Shown here: piece by piece, positions 45,758-56,657 of the stretch
Layout: the number at the start of each line of letters is the position of its first letter
Position numbering within the stretch: position 1 is the stretch's first letter
From: Gottfriedia acidiceleris
GTDB taxonomy: Bacteria > Bacillota > Bacilli > Bacillales > Bacillaceae_G
DNA length: 64,000 bases
Reading direction: 5' to 3'
Assembly (NCBI RefSeq): GCF_002128425.1
Contig: NZ_NESS01000002.1
Span: 434,001-498,000 of the forward strand
Notes under the pieces: generated by a model
The model's database searches: none
Seen by the model: the letters and a program-made list of their open reading frames with translations, nothing else
What the model was told of the DNA's origin: nothing
Program-made: the position numbers and the translations under genes

Positions 45758-47005
45758 ATGGGTTTTATCTATATTAATAACAATGTCTTGGATAATTTGT
45801 TTTATGTATTAGTGAGTATTTTTATATTTTTTGTTTTATACGATAATGTCAAAATGTTAATAAATTATAAAAAAACATTGCTTACTATATGCATGAGTTT
45901 ACCAATAGTCTTATGTATGAAATTTCCAATTTATATAGATGAATATTGTGTTCATGATCTTAGGCAAATCCCACTATTCATTGGCACGCTTTATGGTGGA
46001 TGGGTTGTTGGAGCAGGTTTGTTTTTCATTTTATTAGCTACTCGAATTGCTCTATATGGATTCAATGTTCTAACATTAATTGTTTATATTGTAATCTATT
46101 GTGCAACAGCAATTTTTTCAACAAAATTCAATCAACAAAATAAGAAGAACAAGTTAATTTCTTCTGTTATACTTACTTTATTACTTGAAATCCTAACTAC
46201 ATTTATTGCTTTAAAGATGTCTAAATATTTTGTCCTAACAGATGCTTATATTTTTTATTTTATTATTTTACCTCCTATCGTCATGTTTTTTGCCGTATAT
46301 CTTTTAGAAGTATTAATGGATACCATTCATATAAGAACACACATCGTTAAGCTTGAAAAAATGGAGGTAGTTAGTCAGCTTGCAGCAAGTATTTCACACG
46401 AAGTTAGAAATCCTTTAACGGTTGTGAAGGGGTTTGTTGAGCTTCTAAAAGCTCCGAAACTATCTCAAGAAGAGAAAGAACGATACATTCATCATGTAGT
46501 GAATGAACTTAACAATGCAGAGTCTATTATTAATGATTACTTAGCGTTTGCGAAACCTGCACCTGATAAAGAGGAAAAAATTCTTATTGAACGTGAAATT
46601 AGAAATGTAATCGAAATTATTAAACCATTAGCTAATATGACCTCAGTGAAAATAACCGATGATCTAAAACAAGGAATTGTACTTGGAAATGCGAATCATT
46701 TCCGTCAATGTTTTTTAAACTTAATAAAAAATGGAATTGAGGCTATGCCAAACGGTGGAGAACTTCAAATTGTATCATTTTCTGATAAAAAAGTAGCAAC
46801 AGTAATAATTAAGGATAACGGAATTGGGATGAGTAAAGAGCAAATTAACAGGTTTGGAGAGCCTTATTATAGCTGCAAAGAAAAAGGAACAGGACTAGGT
46901 TCAATGGTTGCTTTAAAGACCATTCAAACATTAAGAGGGAAATTGACTATTGAAAGTATTCTAAATGAGGGAACTACGATCAAGATTATATTTCCAATTA
47001 ATTAA
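45758..47005 (+). CDS. KinB-like sporulation sensor histidine kinase
   Basis: 415 residues. Five to six membrane helices in the first 190 residues without a large external loop form the 5TMR-LYT sensor seen in KinB; YCVHDLRQIPLFIGTLYGG is its hallmark. The kinase domain follows: SISHEVRNPLTVVKGF (phospho-His), NLIKNGIEAMP (N), DNGIGM (G1), FGEPYYSCKEKGTGLG (F/G2). ATG 45758 follows ATAAGGAG; the frame from 45728 starts before it. Orphan kinase, probably feeding phosphate to Spo0F, as inferred from family. Confidence 0.9.
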   Translation: MGFIYINNNVLDNLFYVLVSIFIFFVLYDNVKMLINYKKTLLTICMSLPIVLCMKFPIYIDEYCVHDLRQIPLFIGTLYGGWVVGAGLFFILLATRIALYGFNVLTLIVYIVIYCATAIFSTKFNQQNKKNKLISSVILTLLLEILTTFIALKMSKYFVLTDAYIFYFIILPPIVMFFAVYLLEVLMDTIHIRTHIVKLEKMEVVSQLAASISHEVRNPLTVVKGFVELLKAPKLSQEEKERYIHHVVNELNNAESIINDYLAFAKPAPDKEEKILIEREIRNVIEIIKPLANMTSVKITDDLKQGIVLGNANHFRQCFLNLIKNGIEAMPNGGELQIVSFSDKKVATVIIKDNGIGMSKEQINRFGEPYYSCKEKGTGLGSMVALKTIQTLRGKLTIESILNEGTTIKIIFPIN

Positions 47006-47163
47006 TAAATTTCAGTTTGCATTATTATTATTTCTTAGTAAAAAGTAAAAATGATAGATTAGCAATAGGTTTAGATATTGTTTTAACAAATGGATACATC
47101 TCGATTTCTACTATCAAACATTATATATTATTGAACTAAAGTGGCAATTACAAGTGGCCCCAA

Positions 47164-47691
47164 GTGCAAACAAAGATTTTTATGTCAGATAACATTGATG
47201 AAAAGGTTATTCGAAATGAAATTGATTTAGCTTTGACAGTCATGCTTATAGAGATTGAAAAGCTAACGAATATCGATATATATATTGAAGAATATTATTT
47301 AGCAATTTCAAATGACCATCCATTGGCGGATAGGGATACAGTGGGGCTAGAAGAGATAAGGGACCTGTCACTTGTGTTATGTCCAATAAACCAAAAGCGC
47401 CGAAAGTTAATTGATGATGCCTTTACCTCAGTAGGATTTTCCAACCAGCCAATCATCGAATTAACAGAGATAAAATCTATATTGAGTTTAGTGAATGTAG
47501 GTATGGGAGCAACCATTCTTCCCAGAACACTTCTCGATTCTGAGAGGGATGAGACTCTAAAGGTAATTAAAATAGAAAACCCAACAATTTGTAACGAAAT
47601 TGCCACTGTATATCATAAAGAAAAATATATTAGGTCAGCAGCAAGAAGTTTTATAGACTTGTTGGTTACTCATTTGAAAAAACAAAACTGA
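47164..47691 (+). pseudogene. N-terminally truncated LysR-type regulator
   Basis: About 175 codons matching only the effector-binding half of a LysR regulator (NEIDLALTVM, YYLAISNDHPLADRDT, LVNVGMGATILPRTLLD). The winged-helix DNA-binding domain and linker are missing. The 158 bases upstream are AT-rich with no helix-turn-helix in any frame, although LQVAPSANKDF there may be family sequence in another register. No ribosome site. A decayed gene. Confidence 0.75.
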
Positions 47692-47746
47692 ATGAGAGTG
47701 TGTATCCTTATTTTATATAAGTATATATAAGTATTAATTTTAAATA

Positions 47747-47875
47747 TGTGAAGTATTCAAAGGTGCTACCCAATCCAATCAACAGGTAATTGAATGGATT
47801 TCTCAAAAAATTTCTGAAATCGAACGTATGAGAAATGAATATGATCAAATGCTTGTTACAATTAATATCATGTAG
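47747..47875 (+). pseudogene. Short coding remnant
   Basis: Frame without a start codon that reads GATQSNQQVIEWISQKI then a charged helix ending at TAG 47873-47875. It is protein-like, but I recognise no family. Confidence 0.3.
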
Positions 47876-47972
47876 AATACAGGAAGACATTAAAGATTCG
47901 AAAAATGTATAATCTTGATATACTATTTTTTATTATTGAGTAGTTTGCAAACGGTTTTCTTTTAATAGAAAT

Positions 47973-48076
47973 TTGTATATCCATTTTTTATAGGCTATAA
48001 TACTTTAAACCATTTCTTTACCAGATCTCCACGTTTGATTTTACCCTTATTCTTAAATGAATAGGGGTTTTTATTT
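47973..48076 (+). ncRNA. Candidate small RNA, copy 1
   Basis: TTGTAT (47973-47978), a 17-base spacer, TATAAT (47996-48001), then about 40 bases and an intrinsic terminator ACCCTTATTC / GAATAGGGGT (48043-48068) with a T-rich tail. The transcript would be about 65-70 nucleotides with no start codon or ribosome site. It runs toward the cold-shock gene's 3' end. The unit is repeated almost exactly at 49703. Promoter, body and terminator are all conserved between the copies, which argues for function. Not a family I can name. Confidence 0.5.
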
Positions 48077-48085
48077 TATTAGATA

Positions 48086-48119
48086 AAAAAAGTCAGATTC
48101 TACTAAGAGAATCCGACAT
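48086..48119 (-). terminator. csp terminator, copy 1
   Basis: GTCAGATTCT / AGAATCCGAC stem, with a T-run on the reverse strand. Confidence 0.75.
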
Positions 48120-48125
48120 TTTTAT

Positions 48126-48326
48126 TTATGCTTTTTTAACATTAGTCGCTTGTGGTCCGCGTTGTCCTTGTTCTACTTCAAATGTAACTGCTTGACCTTC
48201 ATCTAATGATTTGAATCCGTCAGTTTGAATTGCTGAGAAGTGAACGAATACATCATCACCATTTTCACGCTCGATGAATCCAAAACCTTTTTCTGCATTA
48301 AACCATTTTACTTTACCTTGTTCCAT
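48126..48326 (-). CDS. Cold-shock protein (copy 1)
   Basis: 66-residue CspA/CspB-type single OB-fold RNA chaperone. RNP1 KGFGFIE and RNP2 DVFVHFSAI are intact; [14 protein letters not shown] at the start. It binds single-stranded nucleic acid and melts mRNA structure. AGGAGG precedes the ATG. It differs from the copy at 49858 by two residues in AIQTDGF versus AIQSEGF. Which csp paralogue it corresponds to cannot be fixed. Confidence 0.95.
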   Translation of the reverse strand: MEQGKVKWFNAEKGFGFIERENGDDVFVHFSAIQTDGFKSLDEGQAVTFEVEQGQRGPQATNVKKA

Positions 48327-48555
48327 TTTTTTTCCTCCTAGTGTGCTTTACACACGTTGTAATAATTCAATCTTACCATTAAATGGAAATATAATCAAAT
48401 TCACCTAATAGAATATAAATCACATTACATTTCTTTATAGTTCAATACTTTTTTTATTGACATGACTTAATTGTTACTGATAAAATATTTATTTTGACAA
48501 AAAAATAATAAGTGTTATGCTTATATAGGTTAGTCATTAAATGGGGGTGTAGAGT

Positions 48556-49023
48556 ATGTTTGAAGTTGGAGATAACATTTTTTATCCAATGCAAGGAGCA
48601 GGTGTAATCGAAGCTATTCAAGAAAAAGAAGTACAAGGTGAAATACAGCAATATTTTATAATAAGATTACTAATAAAAAAGATGGAAGTAATGATTCCAA
48701 TTTCGAAAATGAGTAATTCAAGAATACGAATGGTTGTTGATACACATACACTCGACAATATATTAAAAAATTTCCATAATGGAGAATCTGATCGTTCTCT
48801 TTCATACAAACAAAGATTTAAGCTAAATACTGAGAAAATGAAAACAGGTAATATTGAAGAGGGCGCAGAAGTAGTACGTGATTTAATGCGTATAGATAAA
48901 GAAAAACCTCTTAATTCAAGTGAAAAACAAATGTTAGGTAACGCAAGTAAAATATTTATAAGCGAACTTGGATTAGTTAAAGGGATTACAGAAATTCAAG
49001 CAAAAGAACTATTATTCGGATAA
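48556..49023 (+). CDS. CarD/CdnL-family transcription factor
   Basis: 155 residues. The N-terminal CarD_CdnL_TRCF (Tudor-like) domain (MFEVGDNIFYPMQGAGVIEA) binds the RNA polymerase beta lobe in relatives; the C-terminal helical part (EGAEVVRDLMRIDKEKPLNS, EKQMLGNASKIFISELGL) contacts promoter DNA. Length matches the Bacillus YdeB-type proteins. GGGGGTG precedes the ATG. It stabilises or modulates open complexes, often at rRNA promoters. Monocistronic. Confidence 0.92.
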   Translation: MFEVGDNIFYPMQGAGVIEAIQEKEVQGEIQQYFIIRLLIKKMEVMIPISKMSNSRIRMVVDTHTLDNILKNFHNGESDRSLSYKQRFKLNTEKMKTGNIEEGAEVVRDLMRIDKEKPLNSSEKQMLGNASKIFISELGLVKGITEIQAKELLFG

Positions 49024-49287
49024 AAAATCTTTATTTCATCTTACCTAATGAAGATGTGTTTAAAACGAAACTCCTTATATTAAGAAATTAAAAAACCACG
49101 TTTGGTCTATGCTATTTTTCCCCCTTTTTAAATTCGATTTATCATATTATGTTGCTAATTTAAAAAATTAATTAACACCAATTACATTTTATTGAATCTT
49201 TCAGTATTAATTAAAAAGCTACTTTTAAAATGACCGTATTGAATAACTGAAGTCAAGTAACTATATAATAATTAATTTATTCAACAA

Positions 49288-49320
49288 CGAAAAAGCATCC
49301 AATTTAGTTGGATGCATATT
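49288..49320 (-). terminator. Terminator of the small protein gene
   Basis: GCATCCAA tttag TTGGATGC, with a T-run on the reverse strand overlapping the gene's last codons. The 49024-49287 gap holds no gene. Confidence 0.75.
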
Positions 49321-49516
49321 TAAGTATTCCGCTTAAAAAGAGTGAATCTTCTAGATGTGTGCACTCTTTTAGTTTGATTAATCCATCTAGTTCTAGTTCC
49401 TTAGCCAGTTTTTCAATCATTTTTGTATCATTTTCCAAGGAATTTTTAATGTTGATTAAAAAGAAATTTCCTCTTGTTGCAAGTCGAAGGTTCTTTAATA
49501 AATTTTCCTTACTCAT
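49304..49516 (-). CDS. Small helical hypothetical protein
   Basis: 70 residues, largely helical and charged (MIEKLAKELELDGLIKLKEC), no cysteine motif or membrane helix. GAAGGGAGA precedes the ATG on the reverse strand. No family recognised. Single-gene unit. Confidence 0.6.
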   Translation of the reverse strand: MSKENLLKNLRLATRGNFFLINIKNSLENDTKMIEKLAKELELDGLIKLKECTHLEDSLFLSGILKYASN

Positions 49517-49612
49517 TTTCTCATCTCCCTTCTAAATTGATTAATTCGACACAAAAGAGGATTTGTCCTGTCTATTCAATTTAATTACAAATTTATTATC
49601 ACTAGCGTATAA

Positions 49613-49699
49613 CAGCTTCGTTCAAAATTAATTAATCGTTGCCAAGTACACGGTGAGGTAATAGAATTAGTAGATGCAATTATAGCCTATAAAAAATGA
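49613..49699 (+). pseudogene. Possible Spo0E-like remnant
   Basis: An open stretch with no start codon reads LRSKLINRCQVHGEVIELVD and ends AYKK-TGA at 49697-49699. The HGEVIEL...Y pattern is faintly like the end of Spo0E-type small phosphatases, but the spacing is short. Its last codons form the left arm of the palindrome at 49681. Confidence 0.25.
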
Positions 49700-49729
49700 A
49701 TGTTGTGTATTCATTTTTTATAGGCTATA
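49681..49729. repeat. Perfect inverted repeat with 21-base arms
   Basis: Arms 49681-49701 and 49709-49729 are exact reverse complements around GTTGTGT. The right arm is the sequence just upstream of, and into, the -10 of candidate RNA copy 2 and also exists in copy 1; the left arm is the 3' end of the remnant ORF. Copy 1 lacks the left arm. Confidence 0.85.
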
Positions 49730-49810
49730 ATACTTTAAACCATTTCTTTAGCCGAGCTCCACGTTTGATTATTACCCTTATTCTTTATTGAATAAGGGTT
49801 TTTATTTTTT
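49703..49810 (+). ncRNA. Candidate small RNA, copy 2
   Basis: TTGTGT (49703-49708), a 17-base spacer, TATAAT (49726-49731), about 42 bases of body nearly identical to copy 1, and terminator ACCCTTATTC / GAATAAGGGT (49774-49799) followed by TTTTATTTTTTT. In this copy the -35 lies in the loop of the 21-base-arm palindrome. Evidence and doubts are as for copy 1; the terminator is stronger here. Confidence 0.5.
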
Positions 49811-49822
49811 TAGATAAAAAAA

Positions 49823-49850
49823 ATCAGATTCTACAATTAGAATCCGACTT
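49823..49850 (-). terminator. csp terminator, copy 2
   Basis: ATCAGATTCT / AGAATCCGAC stem, T-rich on the reverse strand, matching copy 1. Confidence 0.7.
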
Positions 49851-49857
49851 TTTTTAA

Positions 49858-50058
49858 TTATGCTTTTTTAACGTTAGTTGCTTGTGGTCCGCGTTGTCCT
49901 TGTTCTACTTCAAATGTAACTGCTTGACCTTCATCTAATGATTTGAATCCTTCAGATTGAATTGCTGAAAAGTGAACAAATACATCATCACCATTTTCAC
50001 GCTCGATGAATCCAAAACCTTTTTCTGCATTAAACCATTTTACTTTACCTTGTTCCAT
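49858..50058 (-). CDS. Cold-shock protein (copy 2)
   Basis: 66 residues, near-identical to the protein at 48126 (two conservative changes, TD to SE). Both RNP motifs are intact. ATG 50058 follows AAGGAGGA; the longer frame to 50160 reads back through the 5' untranslated region and is rejected. The 5' region diverges from copy 1 beyond about 50075, so expression may differ. Confidence 0.95.
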   Translation of the reverse strand: MEQGKVKWFNAEKGFGFIERENGDDVFVHFSAIQSEGFKSLDEGQAVTFEVEQGQRGPQATNVKKA

Positions 50059-50317
50059 TTTTGTTTCCTCCTTATGTGCTTGTACACATTTAATGTTTCT
50101 ATAATAACAATTTAGATTAAGATAATCAAATTGCCTTAATAAAAAAATAGGTCTTTTCACTTAATTCCTTGATAATCCTAGTTATTTCCACATCTTTTTT
50201 ATGAAATTTTTACTGTTTAGGAGCGTTTAACAAGCATTCACTAAGAATTAAGAGAGACACCAGCCCTTCATTTTCTAAATAAGATACTACGTAAATATAA
50301 AAGATATGAAGAGAGTG

Positions 50318-50701
50318 ATGAATTTCTCAACTTGTCAAAAACTTGCTGATATGATCGGAGGAGAGGTTATTCAAGCTACACCTGTATGTGACATTATGCG
50401 TCTTCGAGATATTAATGCAACTATTTTAGGTCGTAGAACTCGTTCTCCATTAGCACTTCCATTTATGCTATCCTTTGAAGATAATGGCTTAAACCTTGGT
50501 GAATCTGTCGTACGTCAAAAAGAGATTAATCCATTAATGACTGCTTTACGAAAAAGGGGAATTACAGTAACTGCAGTTCATAACCATTGACTGTTTGATA
50601 AACCACGTTTAATGTATATGCATTGGGAGAATGTTAATTTAGATCCCGTTGAATTTACTAGAATTAGTTTTGAAGCTGCGAAAGAAGCAGGTCTTTTTTA
50701 G
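50318..50701 (+). pseudogene. DUF1259 (LppY/LpqO-like) gene with a nonsense codon
   Basis: 127-codon frame (MNFSTCQKLADMIGGEVIQA, ILGRRTRSPLALPFMLSFE, TAVHNH) interrupted only by TGA at 50588-50590. Relatives have Trp there (HNHW-LFD), so TGG became TGA. After it LFDKPRLMYMHWEN continues in frame to TAG 50701. ATG 50318 follows GAAGAGAG. A truncated protein could be made, but it lacks the HNHW-LF...MHWE half. Function of the family is unclear. Confidence 0.85.
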
Positions 50702-50748
50702 AGATACTTACTAAAATTGCATAAATTAGAAATCAATAGATGAAATAT

Positions 50749-50793
50749 AAAAAAAGCAAATGGACAGTCCAATTCTTAGCCGTTTGCTTTTTT
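50749..50793. terminator. Terminator
   Basis: AAAAAAGCAAA / TTTGCTTTTTT with a long internal loop. Confidence 0.65.
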
Positions 50794-50824
50794 GTTTTTA
50801 TACTTATTATTTTTAACGATTTTG

Positions 50825-51123
50825 TCATGAATTTTGTTTAGGTAGGACTGCGAGCATCGGATAATATTCCGTTGTCATAATCCCAGCAATAACGGCTGGA
50901 TCTTCTTCGATAAGTTTTGGAACTTGAGCTTCATTTTTAACTTCAATTATTGCAATGCCATGAGGTGATGAGGAATTTCGGACAGGTCCGAAGACTAGAG
51001 CAATCCCTTCGTTTTGTTTGTCTGTCTAATAAGCAATATATTTTCCCATAATATTCCGTTCTTCAACTGTCATGACCTGTTGAAGGTTGTTCTTGTGGGA
51101 TTAGATTTTAGCATAAAGTGCAT
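50825..51123 (-). pseudogene. Broken YciI-like protein gene
   Basis: Reverse-strand relic of a YCII-domain protein of about 98 residues. It starts MHFMLKSNPTRTTF, shifts frame by one base near 51080, continues QVMTVEERNIMGKYIAY and then has TAG at about 51029 where relatives have Trp (AYW-TDL). After it GIALVFGPV and HGIAIIEVKNEAQ are intact to TGA 50825. Two lesions; clearly inactive. The forward frame at 51014-51244 is its shadow. Confidence 0.78.
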
Positions 51124-51349
51124 TTTAACTGAAACATTAATTGGAGTGTTATTTGACATTCCTAATTTGCCTCCATTGATTCTGACTTTCCGATCTCAAC
51201 TTCAATTATTTCACAAATCTCCTACGGATACACTTACCAAGTAAGATAAATTAAATGACTGTATAATTTAGGAAATGCAGTAGAAAATACCCTATTGAAA
51301 TTTTTATTAACAATTTTTAATTGTACAAATGAACAATAAAGTTTTATTA

Positions 51350-51386
51350 TTAGTTTACATTGTAAACAGTTCATAAGGTAAACTAA
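51350..51386. promoter_or_regulatory. Probable MarR operator
   Basis: GTTTAC att GTAAAC at 51353-51367 is a compact dyad. TTAGTTTAC (51350-51358) also pairs with GTAAACTAA (51378-51386). It overlaps the leader of the marR-ABC operon and suggests autorepression. Confidence 0.6.
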
Positions 51387-51398
51387 TGGAAGGAGTAT

Positions 51399-51860
51399 AT
51401 GATGTCAGATTTTCAACAAGCAATCGATTTAACGAATTCGTTTGTTTCAATTGCGCACCAACTAAAAAAAATAAGCATACAAACAGCTACTAAACTTGGG
51501 ATAACTTTCCAACAGTTAATTATCCTAAATTCAATTCGCAATAACGAGGGTTTAACACAAAAAGACCTTACTGAACGATTAAGAACTGCTAAAAGTAGAG
51601 TTAGTCTTAGTATTGATGAGTTAGAGAAGAAAAATTATGTAAAAAGAGAAACGTCAGCAAATGATCGTCGAGAAACTCAATTATTTCTAACGCCCGATGG
51701 AATACGATTATGTCAACGCTATCGCGAAGAATCAGAAGCATATAAGAGTTTAGCAAATTCACTGGAACAATTTTCAGAGGATGAGCTTAATATACTTATA
51801 GACATGCAAAAAAAAATTTTAACTGATTTATTAAATGAACAAACTAATTGTTCAAAATAA
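51399..51860 (+). CDS. MarR-family regulator
   Basis: 153 residues with the MarR winged helix: LTQKDLTERLRTAKSRVSLS (recognition region, about 52-71), ELEKKNYVKRETSANDRRET (wing, with the D-R-R signature), and dimerising helices at both ends. AAGGAG precedes the paired ATGs at 51399 and 51402. It lies 15 bases before the ABC exporter gene and behind a matching palindrome, so it most likely represses the operon. Confidence 0.9.
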   Translation: MMSDFQQAIDLTNSFVSIAHQLKKISIQTATKLGITFQQLIILNSIRNNEGLTQKDLTERLRTAKSRVSLSIDELEKKNYVKRETSANDRRETQLFLTPDGIRLCQRYREESEAYKSLANSLEQFSEDELNILIDMQKKILTDLLNEQTNCSK

Positions 51861-51875
51861 GGAGGAAGTTTAATT

Positions 51876-53714
51876 ATGTCAGGATGGGGTGGAGGACCTC
51901 CGATGGGTCCCCATGGTTTTGGGCGAATGAAATTTGATGAAAACGCACAAAAACCAAATATATCAAAGGCAATACTACTTAGAATTGCAAAATATTTTAT
52001 TCCGTATTGGAAGCAAACAATACTTGTCGTGCTTATATTATTAATTACTTCTGTACTAGGCATTTTACCGCCTATTATCATTCAACATATTGTTGATACT
52101 GCCTTACCAAATAAAGATTTAAGTCTTCTAATCTATCTCGTACTTGCCTCACTTAGTACTACGATTATTTCAGGGTTGTTAGGTGTATGGCAAAATTATT
52201 TAAATGCATATGTTTCTCAAAAAATTATTTACGATATGAGAAACCAGATGTATCTTCATTTACAACAAATGCCACTCCAATTTTTTTCAAATGTAAAGCA
52301 AGGTGAAGTAATCACTCGAATGACGAGTGATATTTCTGGTGTTAAAGCTGTGTTTGATAATACGATTGTGAGTTTTGCTAACAATCTATTCATTCTTATT
52401 TCAACCGCTGCCACTTTGTTAATAGTGAACTGGAGACTTGGAATATTAGGACTAATCATTGTCCCATTATTTATTCTACCGACTCGTAAAATGGGGAATG
52501 TTCGTTGGAGTATTTCAAAACAGACACAAGAAAAAACAAGTGAGCAAAATCATATTATACAAGAAACATTAAATATTAGTGGTTATTTATTAATGAAGCT
52601 TTTTACAAAGGAACAAAGAGAATTTCAAAATTTTGATGCTATTAATGTACAGGCTACAAATCTTAAAATAAAGGAATCTATGGCAGGTCGCTGGTTTATG
52701 ATGATTCTATCAACCTTTACTAGCATCGGCCCAATGCTCATCTATTTATATGGTGGATATTTATTTATTCACGATCAGATTACGATCGGGGCTATAATTA
52801 GCTTTGTTGCATTACTTGGTCGTTTATACGGACCGGTTGGACAATTAACAAATCTTTATGTAAATATTACAAGTTCGATCGCTTTATTTGAACGTATTTT
52901 TGAATATTTTGATATGAAATTAACGATTAAAGATCGTGAAGATGCGATAAAAATGAATGTACCTCATTTAGATATTGAATTTAACGATGTATCATTTTCT
53001 TATCAGCAAGATAAAACTGCATTGCAAAATATATCCTTTATTGCTCCATCCGGTACTATGACTGCTCTAGTTGGACCTAGTGGTGCTGGTAAAACAACGA
53101 TTACGAATTTAATTCCTCGTTTGTATGATTTTACATCAGGTTCAATAAAAATTGGTGGTCGTGATATTAGAGAATTTACATTAGAATCACTGCGGTCTCA
53201 TATTGGACTTGTTACACAGGACAGTTATTTATTTAATGGAACGATTAAAGAAAATTTATTATATGCAAAGCCTGATGCATCAGACGAAGAAATTACAAAT
53301 GCATGTAAGGCAGCGTATATTCATGATTTCATAATGGACTTACCAAATGGTTATGAGACAGTGGTAGGAAATCGAGGAATCAAACTTTCGGGTGGCGAAA
53401 AACAAAGAATTTCAATCGCTCGTGTATTATTGAAAAACCCTGAAATCATTATTCTTGATGAAGCTACTTCTTCATTAGATACTTTATCTGAATTTTATAT
53501 CCAAAGTGCAATCCAAGGATTATTAAAAAACAAAACGTCTATCGTTATTGCTCATCGACTTTCAACCATTATGGCTGCCGATCACATCATTGTTTTAAAA
53601 GATGGTCAAATTGTTGAAGAAGGCAAAAATGAAGAGTTGCTGATGCAAAACGGATTATATAAAGAACTATATAATAAACAATTTGGTAGAAAAGCAATTG
53701 CAACAATTGAATAA
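51876..53714 (+). CDS. ABC exporter, fused membrane and ATPase domains
   Basis: 612-residue half-transporter of the MsbA/BmrA/LmrA type. An unusual Gly/Pro/His-rich start (SGWGGGPPMGPHGFG) precedes six membrane helices (about 40-340) and the nucleotide-binding domain: Walker A GPSGAGKTT, Q-loop VTQDS, signature LSGGEKQR, Walker B IIILDEATSS, switch IAHRLS. It works as a homodimer unless a partner lies elsewhere. Probably multidrug or lipid export. Co-transcribed with marR (AAGGAGG site), ending at a strong terminator. Confidence 0.93.
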   Translation: MSGWGGGPPMGPHGFGRMKFDENAQKPNISKAILLRIAKYFIPYWKQTILVVLILLITSVLGILPPIIIQHIVDTALPNKDLSLLIYLVLASLSTTIISGLLGVWQNYLNAYVSQKIIYDMRNQMYLHLQQMPLQFFSNVKQGEVITRMTSDISGVKAVFDNTIVSFANNLFILISTAATLLIVNWRLGILGLIIVPLFILPTRKMGNVRWSISKQTQEKTSEQNHIIQETLNISGYLLMKLFTKEQREFQNFDAINVQATNLKIKESMAGRWFMMILSTFTSIGPMLIYLYGGYLFIHDQITIGAIISFVALLGRLYGPVGQLTNLYVNITSSIALFERIFEYFDMKLTIKDREDAIKMNVPHLDIEFNDVSFSYQQDKTALQNISFIAPSGTMTALVGPSGAGKTTITNLIPRLYDFTSGSIKIGGRDIREFTLESLRSHIGLVTQDSYLFNGTIKENLLYAKPDASDEEITNACKAAYIHDFIMDLPNGYETVVGNRGIKLSGGEKQRISIARVLLKNPEIIILDEATSSLDTLSEFYIQSAIQGLLKNKTSIVIAHRLSTIMAADHIIVLKDGQIVEEGKNEELLMQNGLYKELYNKQFGRKAIATIE

Positions 53715-53715
53715 T

Positions 53716-53748
53716 TAAAAAGCACAGATTTATTTCTGTGCTTTTTTT
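53716..53748 (+). terminator. Terminator of the marR-ABC operon
   Basis: AAAAAGCACAGA / TCTGTGCTTTTT stem with a T-run. Confidence 0.87.
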
Positions 53749-53894
53749 ATTATGTATGGTAGTTAAATTCAATTTTTGTTCTTACAAATTTTTTACATAC
53801 TCTTCCTACTTTAATTATACCATAAAAAAAATGCCCAAAATAGACTTTATCTTCCTATTTTCAACTGATAAAATCAATAGACACTAAAGGTTAG

Positions 53895-56513
<2,619 letters not shown>

Positions 56514-56536
56514 TTATTGAATTCATTAAAAATATA

Positions 56537-56575
56537 GTCGTTTTCCATATGTGGAAAGCGGCTTATTTTTTATTG
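56537..56575 (+). terminator. rph terminator
   Basis: GTCGTTTTCCA / TGGAAAGCGGC stem with G-U pairs, followed by a T-rich run. Confidence 0.65.
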
Positions 56576-56657
56576 AAATAAATGTCAGTTTAGGCAATTC
56601 CTGCAAAATATTGTTGTATAATAGTCTAATAATAAATAACGAGAGGAGAATTCCATC

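Larger units (their letters stand above)
47979..48340. repeat. Duplicated module, copy 1 (candidate sRNA plus csp gene)
   Basis: Nearly identical to 49709-50072, offset by 1730-1732 bases. The copy covers the candidate RNA promoter and terminator, the csp terminator and the csp gene with its ribosome site. Direct orientation. Only a few substitutions and one-base indels separate them. Confidence 0.85.
49709..50072. repeat. Duplicated module, copy 2
   Basis: Partner of 47979-48340 in the same orientation. CarD and the 70-residue protein gene lie between the copies. The upstream csp region diverges beyond the ribosome site. Confidence 0.85.

Noticed and set aside
31106-50590. TGA read as an amino acid (stop-codon recoding)
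   Set aside because: TGA stands for Gly, Arg and Trp in different genes, TAG is also found, and frameshifts accompany some. TGA ends many intact genes elsewhere. Pseudogenes explain it better.
51014-51244. 76-codon forward frame
   Set aside because: It is the complement of a clearly recognisable YciI-like pseudogene on the other strand and has no ribosome site.
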